A stretch of DNA of 64,000 nt from Mustela lutreola (GCF_030435805.1 NC_081291.1:16949001-17013000), one strand, 5' to 3'. Shown: positions 41,901-50,469, numbered from the stretch's first letter. Notes: generated by a model from the sequence alone, not told the origin. Program-made: numbers and translations.

Positions 41901-43639
41901 CTATTTTAAGTTAACATCAGTTAAGTTTGAACATATTCTCAACACTACATTTTTATACCCCCATCACCTCCACATTTTGTGTATATGATGTCCTTTTTTT
42001 TTTTTTTTTTAAATTTGCAATGGGTGCCATTGGGACAAATGCAAGTCCACATGAGGAAATAAATAAAAAGAATTCTCTCTCAATCTTACACCATTCACAA
42101 AATGAATGCCTATGGATTTAAGATGTCAATGTGAACACCAAAATTTCCAAACTTTTAAGAAAAAAATAATACGGGAAAATGTCTTTATGACCTCAGGAAA
42201 AGGAAAGATTTCTTAAATAAGATGCAGAAAGCATAAACCAGAAAGGAAAACATGGATCTACATTTGATACAATAAAACCTAAACTTGGGGTACCTGGGTG
42301 GCTCAGGGGGTTCAGCCTCTGCCTTCGGCTTGGGTCATGATCTCAGGGTCCTGGGATTGAGCCCCACATCGGGCTCTCTGCTCAGTGGGGAGCCTGCTTC
42401 CTCCCCTCACCTGTCTGCCTGCCTCTCTGCCTACTTGTGATCTCTCTCTCTGTCAAATGAATAAATAAAATCTTTAAAAAAAAAAAAAAAAAAAAAACCT
42501 AAACTGCTCTTCAGCAACAGATGTTGGGAGCATAATGAAAAACTGGGACAAGATACCTGAAATATATATAATGAAGACAGAACCAGTATCCAAAATACAA
42601 AAATATAATAAAAAGAAAAAGGTAAACAATAGAAAATGTGCAAAGTAGCTGAAATAGTGATTCATAGAAGAAGAATCACGAATGGAGAACGAGCACGGGA
42701 AAAGATGTATAACTGTACTAGTAACTGGGGACATGCCCACAGCAACCACAATGGTGTACTATCACTCTGTTTCTCACTTAACAGAATGGAAAACGTGTTA
42801 TAGTCTGCCAGTACCAAAAATGTTGGCAACAATAGGGAAGAGCAGAATTCTCAAACGCTGCTCTAAGAATACGGATTCGTGCAATCACTTTGGAAAACAA
42901 TTCGGCAAGAACTATTGAAGATGACGGTATGCACAGCCTATGACCCACAAGTTCCCTGCGGGATACATCCCATCGAGAAATTTTGGAACGTGTAAATGGG
43001 GAGATGTGTGTGAGACTACCTAGCAGTGTGTGATATGAAAAGAACTGAAACCTGGGGCGCCTAGGTGGCTAGGTCGGTTGAGCATCTGACTTGATTTCGG
43101 CTCAAGTCATGATCTCAGGGTCATGCAATGGAGCCCTGTGTTGGGCTCCATGCTCAGCAGGGAATCTGCTTGAGATTCTCTCCCTCTGCCCATCCCCTGT
43201 TCCCTGTGCGTGCACGTGCTTGCTTTCTCCCTCACTCTCAAAAATAAATGAATACAATCTTTAAAAAAAATTTTTTTTGAAGACCTGAGATGCATTGCCA
43301 ATTATTACCATTATTGGGGACAAAGGCAAAGATTATTTTCTGCCCTATTTTACAGACTTGGAAAATGAAGACCAAGGGAAGGAGATTTTCATAAGGTTAT
43401 ATAGTGCCCTGTGAAAAGGAAGACATGGCGCCTGAAAGCCCTCTCCCTTCCCTGGGCCACACACCCCGCACCTGACAAGAGTCCATGCCCCATTCTGAGC
43501 TGACACACAGTATGTCCTTCCCAATGAAGTCCTTCTTGTCCTTCAAGAAGAGGAACTGATACTGCTGATGGCAGCTTTCACTGCTTATGATCTTGACAGC
43601 CATCTCATGAAGACTGTAGGTGTTCTTTGGGGTTACTGA

Positions 43640-43674
<35 letters not shown>

Positions 43675-46600
43675 TTCTGCCTTGTCATCTCTGCAACCGT
43701 CGGGCACACCTACAACTTGAAGTTGCCCAGATTCACCAGGGTGCGAGGCAGGGCTGTTTCCTGGGATGGTAATTTGTGAAGGCCCCATCTCCATGCCTGA
43801 CTTTTGCGGGGTGGGGAACACTAAACTCATTAAAAAGACTGAAGCAAAATTATCCCCGGGGGCTCAAAACAACACCCAGGCACTGAATGAGGACGAGGAG
43901 AGATTCCTGCAATAATTCAGGTTTCATGAGGGTGGAGGCTAAACTCTGACAAGCTCCAAGGCTACCTGGTAAGATGTCAAGACCCCAGAGCCCAAAGTGC
44001 ACCACCCCCTGGAAGGCAGGATCCCACAAACACTCCTCGATTCTAGGACTCGAGGGTGGCTCCCACAGAGGCCAGATCTCCAGGAATTATTGGTGCCTGG
44101 TGGTAATGAGTATGCATGAATGCTGCCCAAAGCCTTAATGCTTCCTGAGACCATGGCCCATATACCACTTGCAGACAGAGAACCCCATTAATAGCCAAAG
44201 ATCAATTCCCTGCCATGTTGCAAGTTGTGGGCTTGGCACTGGATTTAACTCCACTTTGGCAACAGAGGTTCATGAAGGTTATGTACGTCTTTTACGCAAG
44301 AGCCCTGTATGTATCTTCCTAGCAACAGAGGTCAGGGTAATGTGCAGTGTGTGTGAGTTCTCAGGAATGTGTGCTGATGGAGGGAACAAGTGAATAAAGG
44401 AATGAACAAAGAGAGGCGCCTGGGTGGCTCATTCCGTTGGGCATCCAACTCCTGATTTTGGCTCAGGTCATAATCTCGGGGATCGTGGGATCGAGCCCCA
44501 GATTAGGCTCCGGGATGGGCATGGAGCTTGCTTGGGATTTTCTCTCTCCTTCTGCCTCACCCACCCCAACCCCAGCCCCCACTCACTCTCTGTTTCAAGT
44601 AAATAGATAGATAGATAGATAGACTGATAAAATGAGCCCATGCTGGAGTTGTGTTCTGAAGAGTCCAGGGTCTTGGTCCCTCTGCCTGCCTTCACTCACC
44701 TTGAGTGCGTTTACGTCCCCACCCGATCACCCAGCACGAGGTTCCGACAGATGGCTTGAATCTGTTGTTGGGAAGGCAAACGGGCTGGATGAGGGGGGAC
44801 CAGGAGATGTGGTCCTTGAGCTTCAGGAGAGCAATGTCCTGGGATATGAGGTTGCGGAAATCCTCATGAATCACAATGCCGGTGAGCAGGAGCTGAGTGC
44901 CGTTGCCTGGGAGGTGCTGGATTCCCATACTCACAGAGTACATTTTGGGGTCCTTGGATCTGCAGGGCCAGGGGTAGGAGGCAGGTAGCCAGCAGTGAGG
45001 CCAAAAGTGTTTGGAGAGACACAGACTGAGTAGAGCATAGCATCACCAGCCCCCTAGTCCCAGATCCCCAGATTTACCAGGGGGCTCCCCCTGGGGCCAG
45101 AAAGCAAAGCCCCTGGGACCCGCTGGCCACGCTGACTGACCTGTGCAGGCAGTGTGCAGCCGTGAGGACCCACTGGTGGTGGATGAGGGAGCCGCTGCAG
45201 ATGTACGCTCCCAGAAACAGGATGCTCACGTGCCAAGGCCACTTGCCTACCTCCACCAGCTTCCCCTTCACCATCTTGCAGGCAGTGTTGGTATGACCAC
45301 AGGTCTGTAACCAGGGATCTAGGGAAAATGGTAAAAGGGACTATACCAGCCCAAAGCAGATTCTCAAGTGGCCCTCCAACTGCTGAGCACAGCAGACCAT
45401 CGAGGCAGAGAGCACCACATTCTAGCCACCTCACATACTGCCCTAAAAATGACACCCAAAGACCCAGAGGCAGCAAATGCCCAGCCAGAAAGGACTGGAC
45501 AGTGATGCCACCTTGTACAACTCCAGGGCCCACCTTCACAGCCACGCCCCAAGAGGTGTGCTCTGTGTGACCATAGGTGGAAGTGAGTAGTGATGTCAGT
45601 CCCCCCGTTGCCCCTTCCTGTCCCCAACAGGGAGGAGTGGGAGGAGAAGGAGCTGCATGGAACTAGTTTGGAGACTGAGATCTTGAATTGGACCGTCTTG
45701 TACTGGGATTTAATAAGTGAACATCGTTGAGGACAGGAAAGGGAGAAATGCTACCGCAAAGGTTGGAGACCAAGAAGAAAGACAAATAAGGCTTTTTATG
45801 CATATAGCCTGCTGTCACGTTTGGGCTGGCCAACAAGCTGTTAACACACAATCACAGATCAGAGGCAAAGCTAGACATGTGTTTACAGCCGTCAGAAGCT
45901 GGTGTGGTTCCAGAAAGTCTGTTTCCCTCAGTGTGCCTGCCAAGCAGATCATCAGGGACTCAGAAGCAGTAACCAAGACTTGTCTTTGCCTAGGGAGGGC
46001 CCATGACGCTGGTGGAGGGGTCTATTAATAATCAGATAAGCCTAATAATCTATGGTGGTCCAAATACTTTAGCAGAAACATCTAGTGAGCCCTGCCTCAT
46101 AGAAGTCCCCCCAAACCATTCAACCATGTCCCAGGGCAATGACATGTGGATGGCCGCTTCCCTTGCCACAGACTTCGATGGCTGGACACCTTTGCCCACA
46201 ACAGGGCCTTCCACAGGGGTCCACAGGCACCCTCACGAGGCCCCACATCTCCACGGACTTTTGTCTTGCCTTGTTCTCTCACTGTTCCATTCCTGCTCGT
46301 GTCTCTGTCCAGTGGCTTGCTGTCCTATGTTCCATCTCCCCTCAGCAGCGAGCCACATGTCCAGCTCCTCTCATGTGGTATGGTAGGGTTCTGGCTACCT
46401 TGTTTCAGAGGACAGCCTGCCCAACGGGCACTGTCCCACTCCGGGAGGAAAGAAGAGTTCCAGAAGCCTGCCCTTTCCTTCCTCACAAAGCTGTGGGCCC
46501 TGCGGAGCCAGGGTTCTGTACAATGACCTTCAGCACCTAAAAAGCGACTGACCTAGGGGCAGGCGTGAGCTTCGCATGCGTTCCCCAGGCTCACATCCAT

Positions 46601-48012
46601 AACAACACCTACTCCAACCTTCTGCCTCAAAACCTCACACAGGAATGGCAGGATTCTGCCTGGAGATGCCAAGCTCCCCCAGATCCGGGGCGAGCCATGA
46701 TGGATTGGCAGATCACCCTCCCCAGAGGCCCAGTATCACTAACCCACACACAGGGGACACTTGGGGGCTCAAATGGACTCCACAGCAGACGACCTCTACC
46801 CCTTCTTAGAGCCCGGGAGTCACAGCACGCCCACTTACAAGCTGCACCTCGACATTGCGGCCCACGCTCAACTGTGGCAACAGGAAAATGTGTCTTGGCT
46901 CATTGACCTCTGTCTCTGTAAGGTCACACCCCCGTACCGCCCACTCCCACATCATCGTAGGCACCACAGTCAGCTCTGGGGGGGCAGAGCCCACCCTCCC
47001 TGCCCTAAAACATCCCTGATGTCCAGGGGCAGCCTCGAGTAGGACAATCTCTCACTCACTCACTCTACAAGGCACTGGTCTCAGAAGGGGAGGTGCGCAG
47101 TGAGGGAAAAAGAAAGGCGAGGTCCCTGAGTTGGGAACATGTCCCTACCCACGGACGCCACACCAGCATGTTTCCTGACAAGTGGCTGAGCGGTCAGCCG
47201 GCGGGTGACCTGAGCCAGGGCTGCCACGGCCAGATCCCACGCAGCAGCTGAGAGGACTTCTGTCACACGGCGCCCCAAATGTTTCACCCAGAAGAGTCTC
47301 CTGAAAACTGGTGTTGACTCTGGCTCCGCAAGTCGCATAAGTCCCCTGGGCCTCAGTTTCCTCTTGTGAAATGGGGGTACTGTAAAGCCCAGCTCACATG
47401 GTTGAGACCATGGGTCGGTAGCATGAAGCCGTCACTCACACCTCACACTGCCCTGGTTCTCTGAGATTGCGCCCCTCAAACAAGCTCATCTGGTCCAAGG
47501 CTGTTAGCTTGTTCCCGAATTTTTTTTTTTAAGATTTTATTTATTTGTGTGAGAGAGAGAGAGCAAGAGAGAGAGTGAGAAACAAGTGAGCACACAGGCA
47601 GGGGGAGCAGCAGGCAGAGGGAGAAGCAGGCTCCCCACTAAACTGGGACCCTGATGTGGGATTCCGTCCCAGGACCCTGAGATCATGACCTGAGCTGCAT
47701 CAGCTCAACGGACTAAGCCACCCAGGCAACCCTGTTCCCCAGGTTCTAACAAGGCACTTCCCTCTAGTTGTGGCTACTCTGTGAACCAGAACTTCTGCAA
47801 CACCCTCTGGGTCCCTAGGCTGGCACACCATGCAGGCTGGTAATGATGTGGCCATCAGGATATGGAGAAATTGAGGCATGAGGACAGCACCCCTCTCTCC
47901 CACCTCTCTCCCATGTCCTTAAAGCCTTACCTTCAAAATACAGGGTATTCCCATCTCTGGCAGAGGCAAGTGGAGTTGTGAAGTTCTGAAGATCTCCTGG
48001 CCCACACTCCAT
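23722..48012 (-). CDS. PRSS46: PRSS46, serine protease 46, 5 coding exons, intact
   Basis: Trypsin-fold, membrane-tethered, testis-type serine protease; substrate unknown. Joining 47931-48012, 45141-45318, 44700-44959, 43472-43635 and 23722-23976 (minus strand) gives 312 codons plus stop with no break. It aligns end to end with mouse Prss46 as I remember it (MACGPGDLQ start, [11 protein letters not shown] end). The N-terminus is not hydrophobic; the C-terminal about 17 residues are, so a tail anchor or GPI signal is likely. A cleavable CK|MVKG site (K42/M43) precedes VGKWPWHVS. The triad is H83, D128 and S231. D225 marks a trypsin-like S1 pocket. The serine motif is DNSGSSLVC, so positions 193 and 194 are Asp-Asn instead of Gly-Asp. 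The last intron is 19.5 kb, swollen by L1 and SINE insertions. In human this gene is a pseudogene (established knowledge). Confidence 0.93.
24813..24998 (+). mobile_element. SINEC copy with 17-bp target duplication
   Basis: Starts 'gggcgcctgggtggctcagt' and ends '(aaata)n aaagcctttta'. Perfect flanking repeats (aaaaatttctcatttta) lie at 24796-24812 and 24999-25015, which marks a young insertion. Confidence 0.95.
25735..26438 (+). mobile_element. L1 fragment (ORF2 3' part)
   Basis: Diverged L1 text in plus orientation, for example 'ttccaaataaaatgtcagat' and 'gaaactgtggtactggcata', the familiar ORF2 C-terminal region. Many stops are present, so it is old and non-coding. Confidence 0.65.
27952..28195 (+). 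mobile_element. SINEC copy (older subfamily) inside L1
   Basis: Starts 'aagcacctgggtgactcagt', ends in (CT)n and '(aataa)n tctttaaaaaata'. Flanking target copies 'aaagtaatggtcata' and 'aaaggaatggtcata' differ by one base. It is longer and more diverged than the young copies. Confidence 0.88.
29472..29651 (+). mobile_element. SINEC copy inside L1
   Basis: Starts 'gggcacctgggtggctcagt', ends 'aaatctttgaattt...'. The repeat 'aaaaaagcaagaatca' flanks it on both sides as target duplication. A small internal deletion removes the usual 'tcagggtcctggg' part. Confidence 0.92.
31050..31275 (+). mobile_element. L1 ORF2 fragment with internal duplication
   Basis: 'ggcccacgtggtttcatagg' and 'cttctatccagcattcaagg' match the ORF2 region usually reading 'gatggtttcactgatgaattc...aaacattcaaag'. 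A 77-bp piece is then duplicated in tandem. Confidence 0.6.
31121..31274 (+). repeat. 77-bp tandem duplication, two copies
   Basis: 'aaatcttttatgttgtttca' begins at 31121 and again at 31198. The two units agree over their length except for a few substitutions (for example 'aacatgcactaac' against 'aacgtgggctaac'). Confidence 0.9.
32375..32580 (+). mobile_element. SINEC copy
   Basis: Starts 'gggcgcctgggtcgctcagt', has the tRNA-derived head and a CT-rich middle, and ends 'agataaaatctttcaaaagg'. The middle reads 'cctctgcctctcctcgtgct', a canid/caniform-type variant instead of the 'ctgcctacttgtgatc' form. Confidence 0.9.
32990..33720 (+). mobile_element. L1 ORF2/3' fragment
   Basis: Diverged text such as 'attaaaaagctacaataatt' and 'tcttagagtgggaaaggtac' follows the order of the L1 ORF2 3' part. 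A minus SINE interrupts it. Confidence 0.55.
33257..33376 (-). mobile_element. Old truncated SINE, minus
   Basis: Reversed A-tail and 'aagattttatttttaagtag', then a reversed tRNA-like head ending 'actgagccagccaggcagct'. Flanked by 'aaagggggcatttct' and 'aaaggggccatttct'. Confidence 0.8.
34725..34738 (+). repeat. (CA)n microsatellite
   Basis: A short run, 'acacacacacacac', in PRSS46 intron 4. Confidence 0.7.
34913..35106 (+). mobile_element. SINEC copy
   Basis: Starts 'gggacgcctgtgtggctcag', ends after a C-run with 'ataaatacataaaatattt(a)n'. The flanks 'aagttaaaataa' and 'aaattaaaataa' act as target copies. Confidence 0.9.
35110..35560 (+). mobile_element. Old L1 3' fragment
   Basis: Text such as 'agaatgattatatagattat' and 'aataaagatttttactctgg' resembles the ORF2/3' UTR boundary of old L1 families. 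The match is weak. Confidence 0.45.
36246..36425 (-). mobile_element. SINEC copy, minus
   Basis: A reversed A-tail ('ttttttaagattttatgtat'), 'gacagagatcacaagtaggc', and a reversed head ending 'caacccaggcgccc'. Flanks 'gccttaaatac' and 'gccttaaacac' are near-identical target copies. Confidence 0.92.
36450..39940 (-). mobile_element. L1, 3' UTR to reverse transcriptase, minus, broken
   Basis: T-rich plus strand. Read on the minus strand it runs from the L1 3' region (around 'ccactcatttattggtggga' at 36490) back through ORF2. A short frame at 38114-38350 preserves reverse transcriptase text: [13 protein letters not shown] and, further on, [13 protein letters not shown]. Only fragments of the frame remain open, so it is non-functional. 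A young SINE interrupts it at 38689. Confidence 0.85.
38689..38902 (+). mobile_element. SINEC copy inside L1
   Basis: Starts 'ggggcgcctgagtggctcag'. Perfect 15-bp target copies (taaatgtttggtaga) lie at 38674-38688 and 38903-38917. Confidence 0.95.
39911..40195 (+). repeat. Direct repeats of a 20-bp unit around a SINE
   Basis: 'cttatattttgatcagagta' occurs three times, near 39912, 40145 and 40171. The last two are in tandem; the first is on the other side of a minus SINE. Confidence 0.85.
39945..40131 (-). mobile_element. SINEC copy, minus
   Basis: Reversed tail, 'gacagagatcacaagtaggc', and a head ending 'actgagccacccaggtgccc'. The flanks have T-rich target copies ('tacttctttttctt' and 'tattcttctctttctt'). 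Confidence 0.92.
40357..40555 (+). mobile_element. SINEC copy
   Basis: Starts 'ggggcaccttggtggttcag' and ends 'aaaatctttaaaaaaataaa'. Target copies 'aataaagcatatc' and 'aataaagcgtatc' differ by one base. Confidence 0.93.
40570..40750 (+). mobile_element. L1 3' end stub, plus
   Basis: 'ggtgatggggagtaagagtc', 'tgatgagcactgcataatga' and 'ctatattgtacacctaaaac' are the hallmark 3' UTR of carnivore L1, ending in an A-rich tail. It sits between two minus-strand L1 pieces. Confidence 0.75.
40755..41990 (-). mobile_element. L1 ORF2 5' part, minus, broken
   Basis: T-rich text such as 'gaccacaacagtatgaaact' (read on the minus strand near 40950) and 'agggagtctcttataggcag' (plus, near 41570) belongs to the endonuclease-to-RT part of ORF2. 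It partly repeats L1 content found at 39590-39780, so the region holds more than one L1 copy. Confidence 0.7.
41120..41212 (+). repeat. (TA)n/(CA)n simple repeat
   Basis: An alternating 'atatatgtatgtataatata' and 'acacatacacatacatatat' tract inside the L1. Confidence 0.85.
42010..43050 (+). mobile_element. L1 3' part, plus, old
   Basis: 'ggaaaatgtctttatgacct', 'gaaaaggaaagatttcttaa' and 'atagtgattcatagaagaag' follow the L1 ORF2 3'/3' UTR order. A SINE interrupts it. Reading frames are not preserved. Confidence 0.6.
42286..42494 (+). mobile_element. SINEC copy inside L1
   Basis: Starts 'tggggtacctgggtggctca' and ends in a long A-tail. The target copy 'aaaacctaaact' flanks it at 42274-42285 and 42495-42506. 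Confidence 0.94.
43054..43275 (+). mobile_element. SINEC copy (older subfamily)
   Basis: Starts 'ggggcgcctaggtggctagg', includes 'gagcatctgacttgatttcg', and ends 'aaatgaatacaatctttaaa'. It lies 200 bp from PRSS46 exon 4, on the intron side. Confidence 0.9.
43320..43412 (+). repeat. MIR SINE remnant
   Basis: 'ccctattttacagacttgga' 'aaatgaagaccaagggaagg' matches the MIR core. It lies just beyond the PRSS46 exon 4 donor, in intron 4. Confidence 0.6.
43472..43635 (-). CDS. PRSS46: PRSS46 coding exon 4
   Basis: Encodes [40 protein letters not shown] and [14 protein letters not shown]. The Asp in MDSCQ is the S1-pocket residue 189. Acceptor CTCTTCAG|TA; the donor CAG|GTGCGG departs from the usual GTRAGT at position +4. 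Confidence 0.93.
43636..43676 (+). repeat. PRSS46: (GA)n microsatellite forming the exon 4 acceptor tract
   Basis: On the gene strand this is (TC)n immediately followed by TTCAG and exon 4, so the microsatellite is the polypyrimidine tract of the splice acceptor. Confidence 0.92.
44414..44634 (+). mobile_element. SINEC copy (older subfamily) in PRSS46 intron 3
   Basis: Starts 'aggcgcctgggtggctcatt' and ends with an (ATAG)n microsatellite (about 44600-44625) in place of the usual AAATA repeats. It ends about 65 bp from the exon 3 donor. Confidence 0.9.
44700..44959 (-). CDS. PRSS46: PRSS46 coding exon 3 (catalytic Asp)
   Basis: Encodes [58 protein letters not shown] and [10 protein letters not shown]. 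Acceptor CCCTGCAG|A, donor CAAG|GTGAGT (phase 1). It contains an N-G-T sequon. Confidence 0.94.
45141..45318 (-). CDS. PRSS46: PRSS46 coding exon 2 (catalytic His)
   Basis: Encodes [15 protein letters not shown], then [20 protein letters not shown], and [10 protein letters not shown]. Acceptor TTCCCTAG|AT, donor CACAG|GTCAGT (phase 2). The neo-N-terminus MVKG stands where trypsins have IVGG. Confidence 0.95.
47335..47390 (-). repeat. MIR SINE remnant
   Basis: 'gggcctcagtttcctcttgt' 'gaaatgggggtactg' is the reverse of the MIR core. Confidence 0.65.
47520..47731 (-). mobile_element. SINEC copy, minus, in PRSS46 intron 1
   Basis: A reversed tail and a (GA)n-rich middle, with the head ending 'aagccacccaggcaaccc'. 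Target copies 'cttgttccc' and 'cctgttccc' flank it. Confidence 0.88.
47931..48012 (-). CDS. PRSS46: PRSS46 coding exon 1
   Basis: Encodes [20 protein letters not shown] and GNTLYFE, donor GAAG|GTAAGG (phase 1). The start was chosen over an in-frame ATG 24 nt upstream because mouse Prss46 begins MACGPGDLQ. It contains an N-F-T sequon and no signal-peptide core. Confidence 0.85.
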
Positions 48013-48239
48013 GGCCAGAAGGTGCCCAGCCTGCACTGGTCCCCAGTGGGATGTGGGGAGTGGGGGTGGGGCAGGGCATCTCCACTATGTGAGAATTCTA
48101 GAACTCATGGTTTGTTTATTCACGGTAGCGGGGAGTGGGCCTCTGCCACAGGGTCGGGGGCTCACCCAGCTGGGACAGAAGCAGGATCCTGAGGAGGAGA
48201 GAGTGTGGTCATGGTGAGGGCTGGCCTGTGTGATAATGG

Positions 48240-48425
48240 GATGCTGCCGCCAGGCCTCTCCCTGGAATGATGCGCCTAGTGCCTAGCCCTGAGCCTGTGA
48301 CAGCAGCTGGTATCTGGCTCACGACGGTGCCTCCTGGGCTCAGCCTTGACCTTGATGGTGCTCCTGTGTGCCTAGTCCTGAGCCCACTACAGCACCTGTA
48401 GACCCCAGTGCCCAGTCCAGTCTCC
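48240..48425 (+). repeat. Degenerate direct repeat
   Basis: 'gtgcctagccctgagcctgt' near 48280 and 'gtgcctagtcctgagcccac' near 48367 head two similar pieces, about 88 bp apart, each followed by an 'acagca' word and 'ctg'. Confidence 0.5.
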
Positions 48426-48583
48426 ATGAAACCCTTCTGAGAGCACCCTGCAGGTGTGGGAACTGAGGCACTGGAAGGAGATGATGGCTAGTTCCTACTG
48501 GGGGTACCTGAGCCGGAAGTTGAGGTTTCCTTTTTCCCACAACCTTGGCTCCTGGGTAGAGGGAGGCCAGGTGTTCCGGGCCT

Positions 48584-48765
48584 GGGAACGTGACTTTCAG
48601 AGAGGAAGAAGTTTGCAGGCCTGGGTCTTCATGAGCCAGAAGAAGAAATGCCTTCTTGGGGAGCCCTCCCCAGCACCTCACTGAGGTCCCCAAGAAGGCA
48701 TTTCTTTTGCTGGCTCATGAAGACCCAGGCCTGCAAGCTTCTTCCTCTCTGAAAGTCATGTTCCC
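48584..48765. repeat. Inverted repeat, 79-bp arms with a 24-nt spacer
   Basis: Left arm 48584-48662 and right arm 48687-48765 are reverse complements with four mismatches by eye (about 95%). The text 'aggcctgggtcttcatgagc' in the left arm meets 'gctcatgaagacccaggcct' in the right. RNA from either strand would form a near-perfect hairpin. It lies about 570 bp upstream of the PRSS46 start codon. Confidence 0.95.
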
Positions 48766-49289
48766 CCCAGGGACCCCATGTGCTTCACACTATCCATTAG
48801 GACAGCTCCCTCCTGCCCCTCCTCACCAGGGTTGCTGAGGATGCAGGGTAACCAGGTTGCTGGCACACTGCTAGGGTACGGACCGGGCCAGCACAGTGGG
48901 GAACTATGGGATCACTTAGTAAGGCAGAGTGTGTGCCTGTCCCACAACATGTACGCACCCTCCCACTTGCGTGCCCTGGACACGGTCAGGCACAGATGCA
49001 CAGGAAGATTCTAAGGACGGTTCACACCAGTACTGCTGGTTAGAGCCCTAACTGAAAGCTAACCAAGGCAGGGGGGAGGCTCAGAATGCTTGCCAAGAGT
49101 GAGTGGCCTGCTCCACGGAGAGACGTGGCCAATGTCATAACATGCCACGGAGGGAAAGAAGCCGGACACGGAAAGGTACGTACGGTGTGAAATTCAAAAA
49201 CAGGCAAAACAAACTATGTCTAGAGATCCATGGCAGAAAACCAAGGAAATGATTCTCCCTGCAAGCACATTTCCTCCCTACAAGCACAT

Positions 49290-49390
49290 TTCCTCTAGGG
49301 GGAAACAGGGAGAAAGAGGGAGAGAGAAAAGAGGGGAGGGAAAGGTAGGGGAGGAGAGGAAAAAATCCAGAGAAGAAAAACCCGATCTAC
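49290..49390 (+). repeat. Purine-rich (GGAGA)n tract
   Basis: 'gggagaaagagggagagaga' and 'aagaggggagggaaaggtag' form about 75 bp of almost pure purine. Confidence 0.75.
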
Positions 49391-49539
49391 TCTCCTGCCT
49401 TCGTGGAAAACAATACTCTGGGAGAGGGGGTTAATCAATGAAACAAAATAAGAAAATTCAACAAAAAAAAAACAAGCATATCCACCATCACCACCGATGT
49501 GAATACAAAAACCCTCTACTTTTAAAAGTCAAAGATTCT

Positions 49540-49736
49540 GGGGCGCCTGGGTGGCCCAGTGGGTTAAGCCGCTGCCTTCGGCTCAGGTCATGATCTCAGG
49601 GTCCTGGGATCGAGTCCCGCATCGGGCTCTCTGCTCAGCAGGGAGCCTGCTTCCCTCTCTCTCTCTCTCTGCCTGCCTCTCCATCTACTTGTGATTTCTC
49701 TCTGTCAAATAAATAAATAAAATCTTTAAAAAAAAA
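49540..49736 (+). mobile_element. SINEC copy, young
   Basis: Starts 'ggggcgcctgggtggcccag'. The perfect 16-bp target copy (aaaagtcaaagattct) is at 49524-49539 and 49737-49752. Confidence 0.95.
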
Positions 49737-50469
49737 AAAAGTCAAAGATTCTTGTATTGGGTAAAAGAAAAGTCCATTCACATGCTACTTATCAGAGAGC
49801 CACCTAAAACAAATTGACGTGAAGCGTAAAAGTAAAAAGACAGGTAAAAATATATAATTATATGCAAGTGAAAATAGACATGGCATGTTGCTCTCTAGAG
49901 ATGTGATTCAGGACAAAAGCTTTACACAGAAAAGGCTATTTCATGTTGGGAAAAGATAAAAATTAGAGTGACTACTTAACATCATAAAGTTCTCTCCATC
50001 GATCACATAACATGGATCCCATAAAGCAACATCAATCAGTGATCTGCGAGAAACCGAAACACCTCCCTTTAGGGGACAGCCGTCTCTGACTATCTTAGGG
50101 GGAAGGGAACAGGTATAAAAATGAACCACCCACTAGACTACTAACAGGACCACAGTAACTGCCCTAAAACCTGAACAGTTTGGGCCTCACTTTCGTACCA
50201 CGACACGATGACTCAAGGATTTAATAACAAAACAGTGAATGCCTTAGCCGAAATTTTTAAAAATAAACTTTGTTAACTTATTTTGATGAAATAACATTCT
50301 ATAAACTCTTCAGAAAATATGAATAATTAGAGCAATGCATTAAAAATTTACTGGGTGTGTTCAAAGCAAGTCTACAACCTTAGGGATATTCGTTATTGAA
50401 TAACAAAGAAAGCAAATGGATTAAAAGCTCCAATCAGGAAACTGTAAAAGACATAAAATAAAGCCAAGT

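Larger units (their letters stand above)
23977..43471 (-). other. PRSS46: PRSS46 intron 4 (19.5 kb, repeat-filled)
   Basis: This intron runs from a GTGCGG donor to CTCCACAG. Nearly all of it is L1 (both orientations) with at least twelve SINEC insertions, listed separately. Remaining parts (for example 23977-24780, 29770-31040, 31300-32370, 33730-34910, 35570-36230) are AT-rich, with no exon I can support. It separates exon 5 from the other four exons. Confidence 0.9.
43636..44699 (-). other. PRSS46: PRSS46 intron 3
   Basis: A 1.06-kb intron holding the (GA)n tract, a plus SINE at 44414-44634 and otherwise unique sequence. Confidence 0.9.
45319..47930 (-). other. PRSS46: PRSS46 intron 1
   Basis: A 2.6-kb intron with a MIR remnant (47335-47390) and a minus SINE (47520-47731). 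The rest appears unique; several short frames there show no homology I recognise. Confidence 0.85.
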
